The notes under the pieces: generated by a model | Told to the model about the DNA's origin: nothing | What the model saw: only the letters and a program-made list of their open reading frames with translations | The model's database searches: none | Program-made: the position numbers and the translations under genes | Shown here: piece after piece, positions 18,601-26,762 of the stretch | How positions within the stretch are numbered: position 1 is the stretch's first letter | Layout of the letters: each line of letters starts with the position of its first letter | NCBI RefSeq assembly: GCF_003025005.1 | Contig: NZ_PVSS01000004.1 | Location: 186,001 to 250,000 of the forward strand | DNA length: 64,000 nt | Direction of reading: 5' to 3' | DNA from: Brumimicrobium mesophilum | Lineage (GTDB): Bacteria > Bacteroidota > Bacteroidia > Flavobacteriales_D > Crocinitomicaceae

Positions 18601-18794
18601 TTTTCATATAAACCATCAAGCGAAATGATATTCTCATCCACCTTTTTGATTCCATTTACATCACTTCCGTCATCGCTAGATTCTTCATAATTTTCATCAA
18701 TGTTGTCATCATTAGAATCTTCATTCATATCATCATTTTCATTCTCTGGAACATTGTTGTTCTCTTCTTCGTCATGGTTATTATCTTCCGCCAT
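15612..18794 (-). CDS. parC: DNA topoisomerase IV subunit A with long charged tails
   Basis: A 1060-residue type IIA topoisomerase breakage-reunion subunit. The core is clear: the helix N-W-F-L-D-Y-A-S-Y-V-I-L-E-R-A-V-P near residue 65, K-F-H-P-H-G-D near 118, and catalytic tyrosine 161 in A-P-R-Y-I-E-A-R. The C-terminal beta-pinwheel covers roughly residues 540-830. Two features are odd. Residues 1 to about 50 are almost pure Asp/Glu/Asn. Residues about 850-1060 form a low-complexity tail, first acidic, then lysine/serine/proline-rich. The usual length in Bacteroidota is about 850-900. It sits 3 bases after parE on the same strand, so it is called ParC and not GyrA. Its role is decatenation of daughter chromosomes. 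Confidence 0.92.
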   Translation of the reverse strand: MAEDNNHDEEENNNVPENENDDMNEDSNDDNIDENYEESSDDGSDVNGIKKVDENIISLDGLYENWFLDYASYVILERAVPGLNDGLKPVQRRILHSMKELEDGRYNKVANIIGNTMKFHPHGDASIGDALVQMGQKELLIDMQGNWGNTLTGDGAAAPRYIEARLSKFALHVAFNAKTTKWLTSYDGRNKEPEDLPMKFPLLLAQGAEGIAVGLACKILPHNFIELIDNSINHLRGKKVEIFPDFLTGGMADFTNYNDGLRGGKVRVRAKINKIDNKTLTITEIPFGTNTSSLIDSILRANDKGKIKIKKIDDNTAAEAEIMIHLASNVSPDKLIDALYAFTDCEVSISPNSTVIDGDTPRFMGMSEILKHNTDNTVRLLKRELEIRKEELEEQWHFSSLERIFIENKVYSLIEDEETWEGVLTAIDEGLKPYIQHLKREVTRDDIIRLTEIKIKRISKFDKFKADEIIAKIEAELAIVINNIENIIDFSVDYFKDLKKRFGEGKERRTEIRVFDNINASKVIIANEKLYVDYKEGFIGYKLRKAEYVQDCSEIDDVIVFFDTGKMMITKVADKKFVGKGIVHAAVWKRGDKRTIYHVIYKDGKTGYSYMKRFLVNSITRDKEYDLTTGKKGSKLHYFSAHPNGEREVVSILLKSRTHLKKLKLDIDLGEQIIKSRSAKGNIVTKEPISKVTQKEVGGSTLAARKIWYDGIVGRLNDDQRGTFLGQFRGDDKILTLYKNGEYRLSSFDLTIHFGDDMIHIEKWNPDHAISAVYYDAEKDIHYAKRFVCEITTDRRVSFISESEGSHLDAVSTAYEPEVKIVYNKLLKATKHLPDKIVRLDEFIDVKGMKSIGNQLEKLKVKEIELTHPIKGKTPWPDEEEDTTDDSEDEELDDDNEGSDEINSRDKNDIDEDSDDDAGENNGPGDDDSPKDDAPKSAGGNVKEKPEVKKTSFKKVKSTKSVSTDNQKVENESSDKNDAKKIDSKTEEKSEKTESKKGDEENVQAKPKNVLKPKTEEIPSPAPRKRSLSRRPIKDKPAQQVTWDLFSSSESSDDKKKEDK

Positions 18795-18797
18795 AAT

Positions 18798-20681
18798 TTA
18801 TGATGCTTTTTCTATTTTTTCTTTGTCGCTTGCTACTTCTTCCGCAATGTCTGATTCAACCCTCAAGTTATCAATAATGAACTCTTGTCGGCTTGGTGTA
18901 TTTTTTCCCATGTAGAAACAAAGTACTTCCTCAATAGAAGCACCTTTGCTCAACATTACAGGCTCTAAACGAATATCCTCTCCGATAAAATACTTGAACT
19001 CGTCTGGAGAAATCTCCCCAAGTCCTTTAAATCGCGTAATTTCTGCTGTTTTTCCTAAATCCACTAATGCCTCTCGTCTTTCCTCTTCAGAATAACAGTA
19101 TCTTGTCTTTTTCTTTGTTCTCACCCTAAATAACGGAGTTTGAAGTACATAAACATGATTTCTTTTCACCAAATCAGGGAAAAAACGCAAGAAGAATGTC
19201 AACAATAACATACGAATATGCATACCATCGACATCGGCATCTGTTGCGATTACAATCTTGTTGTATCTCAAATTGTCCATGTCGTCCTCTATATCTAAGG
19301 CCGCTTGAACAAGGTTAAATTCTTCGTTTTCGTAAACAACCTTTTTGGTTAAACCATAAGTATTTAAAGGCTTTCCACGTAAACTAAAAACCGCTTGGGT
19401 ATTCACATCTCTAGATTTCGTAATAGAACCAGATGCAGAATCTCCCTCGGTTATAAATAATGTAGTTTCTTCACGACGGTCATTTTTCATATCCGTTAAA
19501 TGAACACGACAATCTCTTAACTTCTTATTGTGTAAATTGGATTTCTTAGCTCTATCACGCGCTAATTTTCTAATTCCAGAAAGTTCCTTTCGTTCTTTTT
19601 CAGATTGCTTGATTTTCTTTTCTAGAATTTCCGCCGTTTCTGTATTCTTATGTAAATAATTGTCTAGTTTGGTTTTTAAGAAGTCATTAATGAAAGCACG
19701 CATTGACTTTCCACCTGGTTCAATTTCTTGAGAACCTAATTTCGTCTTTGTTTGTGATTCAAAAATAGGTTCAACAACCTTTACTGCAATAGCTGCTACA
19801 ATTGACTGTCGAATATCAGAAGATTCATAATTCTTTGCATAGAAATCCTTGATTACACGTGCTACAGATTCTCTGAAAGCACTGTGATGCGTACCTCCTT
19901 GAGTGGTGTGTTGTCCATTTACGAACGAATAATAATCTTCTCCGTAAGTTCTACCATGCGTAAAAGCAACTTCAATATCTTCTCCTTCTAAATGAATGAT
20001 TGGATACAATGGATCACCATCTTGATTGTTCTCTAATAAATCCTGAAGTCCGTTTTTCGATTCAAATTTCTCTCCATTGAAATAAATAGCGAGTCCCCTA
20101 TTCAAATAACAGTAATTCCAAATCATTTTCTCGATGTAAGGAACCTTGAATGCGAATTTTTTAAATATTTGTTCATCTGGATAAAACTCAACAAATGTTC
20201 CGTTGCGTTCTTCCGTTTTTTCAATTTTAGGATCTTCTTTTAATACTCCACGCTCAAAAGTTGCACTTTTCTTCTCGCTTTCTCGAACAGAATAAACCAT
20301 GAAATGACTACTTAAAGCATTAACAGCCTTCGTACCAACTCCATTCAGTCCTACAGATTTCTTAAAAGCTTTAGAATCATATTTTCCACCGGTATTTATT
20401 TTCGAAACCACATCAACTACCTTTCCGAGAGGAATCCCACGACCATAATCGCGAATCGTAACTTTTCCATTTTTGGTTTTAATGTCAATGCGTTTTCCAT
20501 TCCCCATTACGAATTCATCGATACAGTTATCGATAACCTCTTTCATCAAAATGTAAATTCCATCATCAGCAGAAGCTCCGTCTCCCAGTTTTCCAATATA
20601 CATCCCTGGACGCAAGCGTATATGCTCCTTCCAGTCTAATGAACGTATATTATCTTCTGTGTAATTATTCTCTTGAGCCAT
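18798..20681 (-). CDS. parE: DNA topoisomerase IV subunit B (ATPase)
   Basis: A 627-residue GHKL-ATPase topoisomerase subunit. Visible motifs are R-P-G-M-Y-I-G near residue 25, E-V-I-D-N-C-I-D-E near 50, D-Y-G-R-G-I-P near 80, and [14 protein letters not shown] near 112. The TOPRIM domain shows [11 protein letters not shown] and D-A-D-V-D-G-M-H-I. The start at 20681 (M-A-Q-E-N-N-Y) is preferred: an in-frame start 33 bases upstream falls inside the probable -7 promoter box at 20712-20719. It is followed at once by parC, giving the ParEC heterotetramer. Confidence 0.93.
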   Translation of the reverse strand: MAQENNYTEDNIRSLDWKEHIRLRPGMYIGKLGDGASADDGIYILMKEVIDNCIDEFVMGNGKRIDIKTKNGKVTIRDYGRGIPLGKVVDVVSKINTGGKYDSKAFKKSVGLNGVGTKAVNALSSHFMVYSVRESEKKSATFERGVLKEDPKIEKTEERNGTFVEFYPDEQIFKKFAFKVPYIEKMIWNYCYLNRGLAIYFNGEKFESKNGLQDLLENNQDGDPLYPIIHLEGEDIEVAFTHGRTYGEDYYSFVNGQHTTQGGTHHSAFRESVARVIKDFYAKNYESSDIRQSIVAAIAVKVVEPIFESQTKTKLGSQEIEPGGKSMRAFINDFLKTKLDNYLHKNTETAEILEKKIKQSEKERKELSGIRKLARDRAKKSNLHNKKLRDCRVHLTDMKNDRREETTLFITEGDSASGSITKSRDVNTQAVFSLRGKPLNTYGLTKKVVYENEEFNLVQAALDIEDDMDNLRYNKIVIATDADVDGMHIRMLLLTFFLRFFPDLVKRNHVYVLQTPLFRVRTKKKTRYCYSEEERREALVDLGKTAEITRFKGLGEISPDEFKYFIGEDIRLEPVMLSKGASIEEVLCFYMGKNTPSRQEFIIDNLRVESDIAEEVASDKEKIEKAS

Positions 20682-20711
20682 ATTTGTAAAGCGAATTTTT
20701 GAGTATGTAAG

Positions 20712-20719
20712 CAAATATA
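20712..20719 (-). promoter_or_regulatory. -7 box of the parE-parC operon
   Basis: On the minus strand the sequence reads TATATTTG, an exact TAnnTTTG match, 30 bases upstream of the chosen parE ATG. No good TTTG lies 19-20 bases further upstream, so only half of the Bacteroidota consensus is present. Confidence 0.4.
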
Positions 20720-20857
20720 ATATCTATTTCTTAGTATTTTAGCACCTAAGTCATAAGGTTATACACGATACATAGTTAATAGTAACATCTAAGCTTTTCG
20801 ATTTTTAAAAGTGATGAATATAAGGATTATTTTTTGATTTATTAAAACTGCATATTT

Positions 20858-21970
20858 ATGATTTTTAGACATTCAATTATTGCTTTAACTACAATTACTT
20901 TAATTGTTGTTGGTCAAACATTTGCACAAAATAGCAATGGTATAAATATTACTCCTAAACTTGCATTGAATGCGTACTTAGAAACTTATTATGCTTATGA
21001 TTTTGGACAACCAGAAAACAATCGACGTCCAAGCACATTATACAATTTCACAGATCATAATAGTATAGATATCAATACTGGTATAATCGGACTCAATTAT
21101 CGTGGTAATAAATTTAGAACCAGTATTTCATTCGTTGGAGGAACTTATGCCAATGAAAATATGGCCACCGAACCTAAATTTTTCAAAAATATCTATGAAG
21201 CCAATTTCGGAATTAAACTATCAAAAAAGCATGATTTATGGTTTGATTTCGGAATAATGGAATCTAATGCCGGATTCGAAAGCGCACGAAGTAGCGAATG
21301 CTACACGCTCTCTCGAAGTCTGTTGGCTGAAAGTTCTCCTTATTATTTAAATGCAGCCAAACTTGGTTATAAAACAAAGAATAAAAAGTGGGAAATGGAA
21401 TTGATTTTCTCAAATGGTTGGCAACAAATGGTGAATGGCTTCCCCTCTATTGGACATACACTAATTTACAAACCCAATGATTATTGGAAAATCAACAGTA
21501 GCTCATTTCTTGGAAGAGTTAAACTTGAAGGTGCGGTTCCCATCCTAACACGTGAAGAATTCAGGATATTCCATAATTTTTATGCTAAATACGAGAAGGA
21601 AAAATATGGTTTCATACTAGGTATTGATTATGGAGTAGACCAACTAGTAGAAAACCGAGAAGATCTAGGGAGCTGGGTTGGTGCAGCTGCTGTTTTTAGA
21701 TATAAGTTTAATAAAAAATGGGCAAGCGCAGTTAGGACAGAATACTTTTTGGACCCTAGCAATAGTGTAACAGGAATTAATAATATCAGTGGTTTTGAGA
21801 ATTTTGGAGCTTCTTTAAATGTAGATTACCAATGCATAAATTCAATATTAATTAGAGCCGAGGGAAGAATGTTCACCGGAAAAGAAGAGTATTATTCCAT
21901 AAATGATTTACCATCTAGAAGTAATTTCTACTTGGGAATAGCGGTTTCATTTAGGATTTGGAAAAACTAA
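20858..21970 (+). CDS. Outer-membrane beta-barrel porin, BBP2/OmpL-like
   Basis: A 370-residue protein with a signal peptide (residues 1-24, cut after T-F-A-Q). The rest is a beta-strand-rich barrel of the putative porin-2 family (bbp2, OmpL-like). Markers are the early N-A-Y-L-E-T-Y-Y-A-Y-D-F, D-I-N-T-G-I-I-G-L-N-Y near residue 70 and D-F-G-I-M-E-S-N-A-G-F-E near 145. The barrel ends in the aromatic-rich strand F-Y-L-G-I-A-V-S-F-R-I-W-K-N. It is probably a passive channel for small solutes, with the substrate unknown. It is transcribed divergently from parE and stands alone. Confidence 0.78.
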   Translation: MIFRHSIIALTTITLIVVGQTFAQNSNGINITPKLALNAYLETYYAYDFGQPENNRRPSTLYNFTDHNSIDINTGIIGLNYRGNKFRTSISFVGGTYANENMATEPKFFKNIYEANFGIKLSKKHDLWFDFGIMESNAGFESARSSECYTLSRSLLAESSPYYLNAAKLGYKTKNKKWEMELIFSNGWQQMVNGFPSIGHTLIYKPNDYWKINSSSFLGRVKLEGAVPILTREEFRIFHNFYAKYEKEKYGFILGIDYGVDQLVENREDLGSWVGAAAVFRYKFNKKWASAVRTEYFLDPSNSVTGINNISGFENFGASLNVDYQCINSILIRAEGRMFTGKEEYYSINDLPSRSNFYLGIAVSFRIWKN

Positions 21971-22033
21971 ACTACGATTCAAAATATCTATCTTTTTTCT
22001 ATGCATACATAAAAACATTTCTTAGTTTAGCGT

Positions 22034-23008
22034 ATGGAAAACAATGAAATAAAATCAGCATTGAGTGAAATGCTAAACATCCGCTACCCTATCATAATTG
22101 CACCAATGTTTTTGGTTTCTAATACCAAAATGATCATTGCTGGTGTGAAAGCAGGAGCTACAGCTGCTGTTCCTGCGATGAATTATAGAACCACTGATGA
22201 ACTTAGGGCTGCTATTCAAGAAATTAAAAAAGAAGCTGGCGGACCTTTTGGCATAAATTTGATTGTTAACAAGAGTAACTTCACTTATAAAGAACAGTTG
22301 GCAGTGATATGTGAAGAGAAAGTTGATTTCATTATCACTAGTCTCGGTTCTCCAGAGGAAACAATCAATCAAGCACATAAGCATGGAATTAAAGTATTTT
22401 GCGATATTACCACGTTGAAATATGCAAGAAAGGTTGAATCCTTGGGTGCTGATGCTTTGATTGCAGTGAATAAAGAAGCTGGTGGACATGCTGGTAACAT
22501 TTCAATTAAAGATTTGGTTCCAGAATTGAAAAAGCATTGTAAGATTCCTGTAATTTCGGCTGGTGGTGTTGGAAATGGCTACGATATGAAAAACGTTATG
22601 GACTTAGGTGCTGATGGTTGTTCCATAGGTTCAATTTTCATTGCAACAGAAGAATCTGATGTGAGTCAAGAATACAAACAAGCCTGTGTAGATTATGGAA
22701 AGAACGATATTGTTTTAACTTCAAAACTTTCTGGAACACCTTGTACTGTGATCAAAACACCTTATGTTGAAAAAATCGGTACTGATCAAAATTGGCTAGA
22801 ACGTCTTTTAAACAAAAACAAAAAGTTAAAAAAATGGTTTAAAGCCTTTACTTTTATTCGCGGTATGAAATCATTGCAAAAAGCTGCTTTCAGTGCAACA
22901 TACAAAACACTTTGGTGTGCTGGACCAACAATTGAGAATGTTAATTCAATTCGTCCAATTGCAACAATTATTGACCAATTTGTATCGGAATACCATGAAA
23001 AAAAGTAA
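22034..23008 (+). CDS. Nitronate monooxygenase-like flavoprotein
   Basis: A 324-residue FMN-dependent TIM-barrel enzyme of the 2-nitropropane dioxygenase/nitronate monooxygenase family. The N-terminal I-R-Y-P-I-I-I-A-P-M-F, the family signature A-G-G-H-A-G-N near residue 149 and the phosphate-binding loop V-I-S-A-G-G-V-G near 175 are all present. Known members oxidise propionate-3-nitronate or other alkyl nitronates, and some close relatives are enoyl reductases (FabK). The exact substrate cannot be told. The gene overlaps the following DUF4442 gene by 14 bases in another frame, so the two are translationally coupled. Confidence 0.85.
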   Translation: MENNEIKSALSEMLNIRYPIIIAPMFLVSNTKMIIAGVKAGATAAVPAMNYRTTDELRAAIQEIKKEAGGPFGINLIVNKSNFTYKEQLAVICEEKVDFIITSLGSPEETINQAHKHGIKVFCDITTLKYARKVESLGADALIAVNKEAGGHAGNISIKDLVPELKKHCKIPVISAGGVGNGYDMKNVMDLGADGCSIGSIFIATEESDVSQEYKQACVDYGKNDIVLTSKLSGTPCTVIKTPYVEKIGTDQNWLERLLNKNKKLKKWFKAFTFIRGMKSLQKAAFSATYKTLWCAGPTIENVNSIRPIATIIDQFVSEYHEKK

Positions 23009-23468
23009 GATTTCCTTAAAAAAAATGCGTCGTTTATTGTGGTTGTTGGGAATGTTCAAAATTCCAATGATCGCTTATATTCGACCAAAGTTGATGCTTT
23101 TGGATGAGCATAAGGCACAAGTTAGAATAAAACTTAAAAGAAGAACAAAGAACCATTTGAAATCCATGTATATCGGGAGTTTAGCTGCTGGAGCGGATAT
23201 GGCGGCTGGACTTCATGCACTATATTTTGCCGAAGAGTCAGGAGTTAAAATATCATTTGCTTTTAAAGGTTTAAAGGCTGAGTTTTTGAAACGTGCTACC
23301 ACTGATGTCTATTTTAATTCTGATGAAGGTCAATTGGTCAAAAAAGCTTTTGAAGAAGCCATGTCAACTAAAGAACGCGTCAATAAATGGATTAAAGTTG
23401 AGGCTAAAAATACCAATAATGAGATTGTTGCGGTATTTGACATGGAGATTTCGGTGAAGGTGCAGTAG
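22995..23468 (+). CDS. DUF4442 hot-dog-fold protein
   Basis: A 157-residue protein of the DUF4442 family, related to hot-dog-fold acyl-CoA thioesterases. The core H-L-K-S-M-Y-I-G-S-L-A-A-G-A-D-M-A-A-G near residue 60 matches that family's helix, followed by beta strands and D-M-E-I-S-V-K-V-Q at the end. I start it at the ATG at 22995 (M-K-K-S-K-I), which lies inside the end of the monooxygenase gene; longer upstream readings are a shadow of that gene. Its stop codon runs into a palindromic repeat. It possibly hydrolyses an acyl thioester, but this is unproven. Confidence 0.72.
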   Translation: MKKSKISLKKMRRLLWLLGMFKIPMIAYIRPKLMLLDEHKAQVRIKLKRRTKNHLKSMYIGSLAAGADMAAGLHALYFAEESGVKISFAFKGLKAEFLKRATTDVYFNSDEGQLVKKAFEEAMSTKERVNKWIKVEAKNTNNEIVAVFDMEISVKVQ

Positions 23469-23505
23469 GGACGGTTTGCAAACCGTCCGTACAGCAAACC
23501 GTCCC
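23468..23505. repeat. Nested palindromic repeat at a stop codon
   Basis: The outer arms GGGACGGTTTGC and GCAAACCGTCCC are exact inverse complements. Inside them, GGACGGTTTG at 23469 is followed immediately by its own complement CAAACCGTCC, a 20-base perfect palindrome. The unit GCAAACCGTCC thus occurs three times in 38 bases. Its GC content is far above that of its surroundings, and it begins at the last base of the DUF4442 stop codon. It looks like a dispersed REP-type element, although no second copy is seen in this window. It may also serve as an RNA hairpin. Confidence 0.7.
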
Positions 23506-23532
23506 AACGACAAACAATCCCCAAACATTTCC

Positions 23533-23540
23533 TATTTTTG
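23533..23540 (+). promoter_or_regulatory. -7 box upstream of the MoxR gene
   Basis: TATTTTTG matches TAnnTTTG 21 bases before the MoxR ATG. No convincing -33 TTTG is seen, because the palindromic repeat occupies the region just upstream. Confidence 0.4.
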
Positions 23541-23561
23541 CACTAAAATTCAAATAATACA

Positions 23562-24377
23562 ATGAATAAATTTCAAGGAACAGAAAATTACATTGCATCA
23601 CATGATTTATCAGTAGCTGTAAATGCTGCAATCACATTGGAAAAGCCCTTATTGATTAAAGGAGAACCTGGAACTGGGAAAACTTTGTTGGCGCATGAGA
23701 TTGCAAAAGCATTGGATAAGCCGCTTTATACTTGGCACATTAAATCGACAACCACCGCTCAACAAGGCTTGTATGAGTATGATGCTGTTTCTCGTTTACG
23801 TGATTCTCAATTGGGAAATGATAAAGTGGATAATATCGCAAACTACATCAATAAAGGTAAATTATGGCAAGCTTTTGAAGCGGATGAACGTGTTATTCTT
23901 TTAATTGATGAAATTGACAAAGCAGATATTGAATTTCCTAATGACCTTCTACTGGAATTAGATAAAATGCAGTTTTTCTGTTACGAAACAGGTGAGGAAA
24001 TCATCGCAAAACATCGCCCAATCATTATTATCACATCAAATAATGAAAAAGAATTACCTGATGCTTTCCTTCGTAGATGCTTCTTCCACTACATTTCGTT
24101 TCCAGATCGTGTAACGCTAAAGGAAATTGTGGCTGTACACTACCCCAACCTTGAAGACGAATTGGTTGAAAGCGCTATGAAGTTGTTTTACGCCATTAGA
24201 AATCAGAGAAATATCAAGAAAAAACCTTCTACGAGTGAATTAATCGATTGGATTAAGCTTTTACTTGTTGGGAAAATTAACGCGCAGGAATTAGACGATG
24301 TCATGGAAGGAAAAAATCCAACTCCATATTTAGGTGCATTATTAAAGAATGAGCACGACAAAGCGTTGATTCGTTAA
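23562..24377 (+). CDS. MoxR-family AAA+ ATPase
   Basis: A 271-residue MoxR-type AAA+ ATPase. Walker A is G-E-P-G-T-G-K-T near residue 34, Walker B is V-I-L-L-I-D-E-I-D-K-A-D near 112, sensor 1 is I-I-I-T-S-N-N-E, and an arginine-finger region reads F-L-R-R-C-F-F-H-Y. MoxR proteins work with von Willebrand factor A proteins as chaperones for metal insertion or complex assembly. Such a protein is encoded 12 bases downstream on the same strand, so they very likely form one unit. The client protein is not identifiable here. Confidence 0.88.
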   Translation: MNKFQGTENYIASHDLSVAVNAAITLEKPLLIKGEPGTGKTLLAHEIAKALDKPLYTWHIKSTTTAQQGLYEYDAVSRLRDSQLGNDKVDNIANYINKGKLWQAFEADERVILLIDEIDKADIEFPNDLLLELDKMQFFCYETGEEIIAKHRPIIIITSNNEKELPDAFLRRCFFHYISFPDRVTLKEIVAVHYPNLEDELVESAMKLFYAIRNQRNIKKKPSTSELIDWIKLLLVGKINAQELDDVMEGKNPTPYLGALLKNEHDKALIR

Positions 24378-24389
24378 AACTCAAAAATC

Positions 24390-25577
24390 ATGTTTTTAGA
24401 TTTTTTCTTATTACTGAAACAGAAAGGTATTCCTGTAACCTTACGTGAATATTTAGATTTACTCGCTGCTTTGGAGGCTAATGTTGCTGAATACCATGTG
24501 GATGACTTTTACTTTCTCTCTCGAACTGTCTTGGTAAAAAATGAAGAACACTTAGACTTGTATGATCAAATTTTCGGCGTTTATTTCAAAGGGATTGACC
24601 AAATTCAATCATCCGATATTTTGAATATTCCTGATGAATGGTTACGAAAAAATGGTGAACGCTTATTCTCTCGTGAGGAGTTAGAAAAAATTAAAAAACA
24701 CGGTGATTTAGAAAGTTTACTCGATCGAATGGCGGAGCTTTTTAAAGAGCAAAAAGAACGTCACCAAGGCGGAAATAAATGGATTGGAACTGGTGGAACT
24801 TCTCCTTTCGGTTCTTACGGTTATAATCCTGAAGGTGTGCGTATTGGACAAGATAAAAGCCGCCATAGAAAAGCGGTAAAAGTTTGGGATAAACGAACTT
24901 TTAAAGATTTAAGTCAGGACGAAGAATTGGAAACACGCAACATGAAAATGGCGCTTCGAAAGCTGCGTATTTTAAGTCGTGAAGGAAGAACGGAAGAAAT
25001 TGATTTAAACAAAACCATTCGAAGTACTGCCAAGAACAGCGGAATGCTAGAAATCGAAATGGTACCTTCTAAAAAAAATGTGGTGAAAGTCCTGCTTCTT
25101 TTTGATATCGGTGGCTCAATGGATGACCACATAGCTTTATGTTCACAATTGTTTTCTGCCGCGAAATATGAATTCAAGCATTTGGAGTTTTTCTACTTTC
25201 ACAATTGTTTGTACGAAAATGTTTGGAAACAAAACGAACGCCGATGGGACGATAAAACACCGACTGAAACGATTTTCAACACGTTTAATGAAGATTATCG
25301 TGTCGTTTACGTTGGAGATGCATCAATGTCACCCTACGAAATATTCTCTCGAATGGGAAGTGTAGAACATTACAACGAAGAGCCTGGTCAAGTTTGGTTA
25401 GAACGTATGACAGAAAAGTTCCCCTATTTTGTTTGGTTGAATCCTGTGGCAAAAAGTGAATGGAAATTTACTCAATCGATTGGAATGATTCAGAAAATTA
25501 TGAAGGATAGAATGTTTCCGTTGACTATGAAAGGAATTGAGGAAGCTGTTGGGGTTTTAAAACATAAAGCCAAGTGA
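24390..25577 (+). CDS. CoxE-like VWA-domain protein
   Basis: A 395-residue cytoplasmic VWA protein of the CoxE-like group. The helical N-terminus (L-L-L-K-Q-K-G-I-P-V-T-L-R-E-Y) is typical. A glycine-rich linker lies near residues 125-150. The VWA fold starts at V-L-L-L-F-D-I-G-G-S-M-D-D near residue 235. The metal site reads D-I-G-G-S, so the first serine of D-x-S-x-S is replaced by glycine, as is common in this subgroup. The gene follows the MoxR gene by 12 bases. Together they resemble ATPase/VWA pairs that activate metalloenzymes or membrane complexes. Confidence 0.82.
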   Translation: MFLDFFLLLKQKGIPVTLREYLDLLAALEANVAEYHVDDFYFLSRTVLVKNEEHLDLYDQIFGVYFKGIDQIQSSDILNIPDEWLRKNGERLFSREELEKIKKHGDLESLLDRMAELFKEQKERHQGGNKWIGTGGTSPFGSYGYNPEGVRIGQDKSRHRKAVKVWDKRTFKDLSQDEELETRNMKMALRKLRILSREGRTEEIDLNKTIRSTAKNSGMLEIEMVPSKKNVVKVLLLFDIGGSMDDHIALCSQLFSAAKYEFKHLEFFYFHNCLYENVWKQNERRWDDKTPTETIFNTFNEDYRVVYVGDASMSPYEIFSRMGSVEHYNEEPGQVWLERMTEKFPYFVWLNPVAKSEWKFTQSIGMIQKIMKDRMFPLTMKGIEEAVGVLKHKAK

Positions 25578-25586
25578 AAAGAGGAT

Positions 25587-25674
25587 TTCGCAAAGTTACG
25601 CTAAGTCACAGAGTTTCGCAGAGGAGTAAGGAAGTATTACGCGGAGTTACGCTAAGCATCAGAGCTTCGCAGAG
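25587..25674. repeat. Two imperfect copies of a ~37-bp Bacteroidota-type repeat
   Basis: Two related units lie at about 25587-25623 and 25637-25674. They share the pattern TTxCGC-x-AGTTACGCTAAG followed by CAGAG-TTCGCAGAG. They sit just after the VWA gene in an otherwise empty 290-base gap. Sequences of the type CGCAAAGTTACGCAAAG are common as dispersed repeats in Bacteroidota genomes. The rest of the gap (to 25868) contains GAGACGTCTC, a 10-base palindrome near 25808, and nothing else I can name. Confidence 0.6.
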
Positions 25675-25868
25675 CTGTTGGGATGTATAGAGCGCATACG
25701 GTACTTGTTTCAAATAGAGAACAAAGAAGTGATTCAGCACCAACTCCCGTTAACCATTAATAATTCAACATCCGATTACTATTGAATAACTTTTTGCAGC
25801 TACGAAGCGAGACGTCTCACGAATATAGTTATTTGCGACTTGATTTGTTATTGCTGTTAGTCGCATTT

Positions 25869-26750
25869 TTATTCTAGCATTGGAGGTGGAGGAATTGGGT
25901 AGCTCATCATTAAGTGTTTATGAAATGAGAAGCGACTATCAATAGTGCTATCTCTGCGTAATTCGATTCGTTTATATAAATCCAATAAATTCCCATAAAC
26001 AATTGAAATTTCGTGGGGTTGTTTGTAGTTACCATAAGATTTAACAGTAATAATGGTATCCTTAGTTTCCAAGTATAAATAACAAGTCTGATCATCTGTC
26101 CAAGGGGCAGTATATTCGGATTGTAAAGTATTTAAAGAGATATAACTTATTTGTGAGAGTATTCCGTTTAAGGTCTTTGTGGGGATTTTACCTGAATAGC
26201 CACCTTCTAGATCTGAAAATACTCCACCATAGAACTTAACGTTACCAATGCTGTCTATTTCCAGCTTCATTGACGGACAGGTTCCAAAACATCCGCTAGA
26301 CGAAAACCCTATTTTAATGGGTTCAATATTGTTCTTCTCTTTTATTTTAGTACATCTCAGAGTGTCTACAAATGGATATTCAATGCGTTTAAGAAATTGT
26401 TTAGACTTAGCCGATAGGTTCAATAGTTCTAATTCTTCTTCATTAATTTTCAAGATTTTAAACCGTTGTTTGTTTCCAAGGTGTTCAGGTCTTACAGAGT
26501 TATAAACTGTGATGACACTATCCTTCAATTTGAACAGAACAGAATCACTTATCGCCGAAAATAAATGAAAAAAGGAGTCTTCAATATTGAGAGAAAATGC
26601 CTGACTATATCGAGAAGAATCGATTTCTTCTGAAATCCAATTACCTTGAAGCAATTCAAAAGTAGTTGGTTTGGAGTCCTTTGAGTTCAACTCATTTTCA
26701 GCGCACGAAAAAATAACAGTTAACAGTAATATGATACTCCAATACTTCAT
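25869..26750 (-). CDS. Lipoprotein with a DUF6438-like domain
   Basis: A 293-residue lipoprotein. The signal ends in a lipobox-like V-I-F-S-C near residue 16, so it should be membrane-anchored. The C-terminal half holds S-S-G-C-F-G-T-C-P-S-M-K-L-E-I near residue 152, the cysteine-containing core that defines DUF6438-type domains. The tail is proline-rich (P-I-P-P-P-P). The ATG at 26750 is the likely start; the only longer option begins with TTG next to the upstream stop. It lies 12 bases after the VWA membrane protein gene on the same strand. The function is unknown. Confidence 0.7.
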   Translation of the reverse strand: MKYWSIILLLTVIFSCAENELNSKDSKPTTFELLQGNWISEEIDSSRYSQAFSLNIEDSFFHLFSAISDSVLFKLKDSVITVYNSVRPEHLGNKQRFKILKINEEELELLNLSAKSKQFLKRIEYPFVDTLRCTKIKEKNNIEPIKIGFSSSGCFGTCPSMKLEIDSIGNVKFYGGVFSDLEGGYSGKIPTKTLNGILSQISYISLNTLQSEYTAPWTDDQTCYLYLETKDTIITVKSYGNYKQPHEISIVYGNLLDLYKRIELRRDSTIDSRFSFHKHLMMSYPIPPPPMLE

Positions 26751-26762
26751 TGCAATTAACAA

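Noticed and set aside
22073-22489. 138-codon open frame on the minus strand
   Set aside because: It lies entirely inside the well-supported nitronate monooxygenase gene and has no protein-like features.
22893-22994. Upstream extension of the DUF4442 gene
   Set aside because: It is out-of-frame reading of the monooxygenase C-terminus. The hot-dog protein begins naturally at the ATG at 22995.
25784-25868. Hairpin around GAGACGTCTC as a terminator or attachment site
   Set aside because: The palindrome is only 10 bases, the flanking arms pair poorly and there is no T-run.
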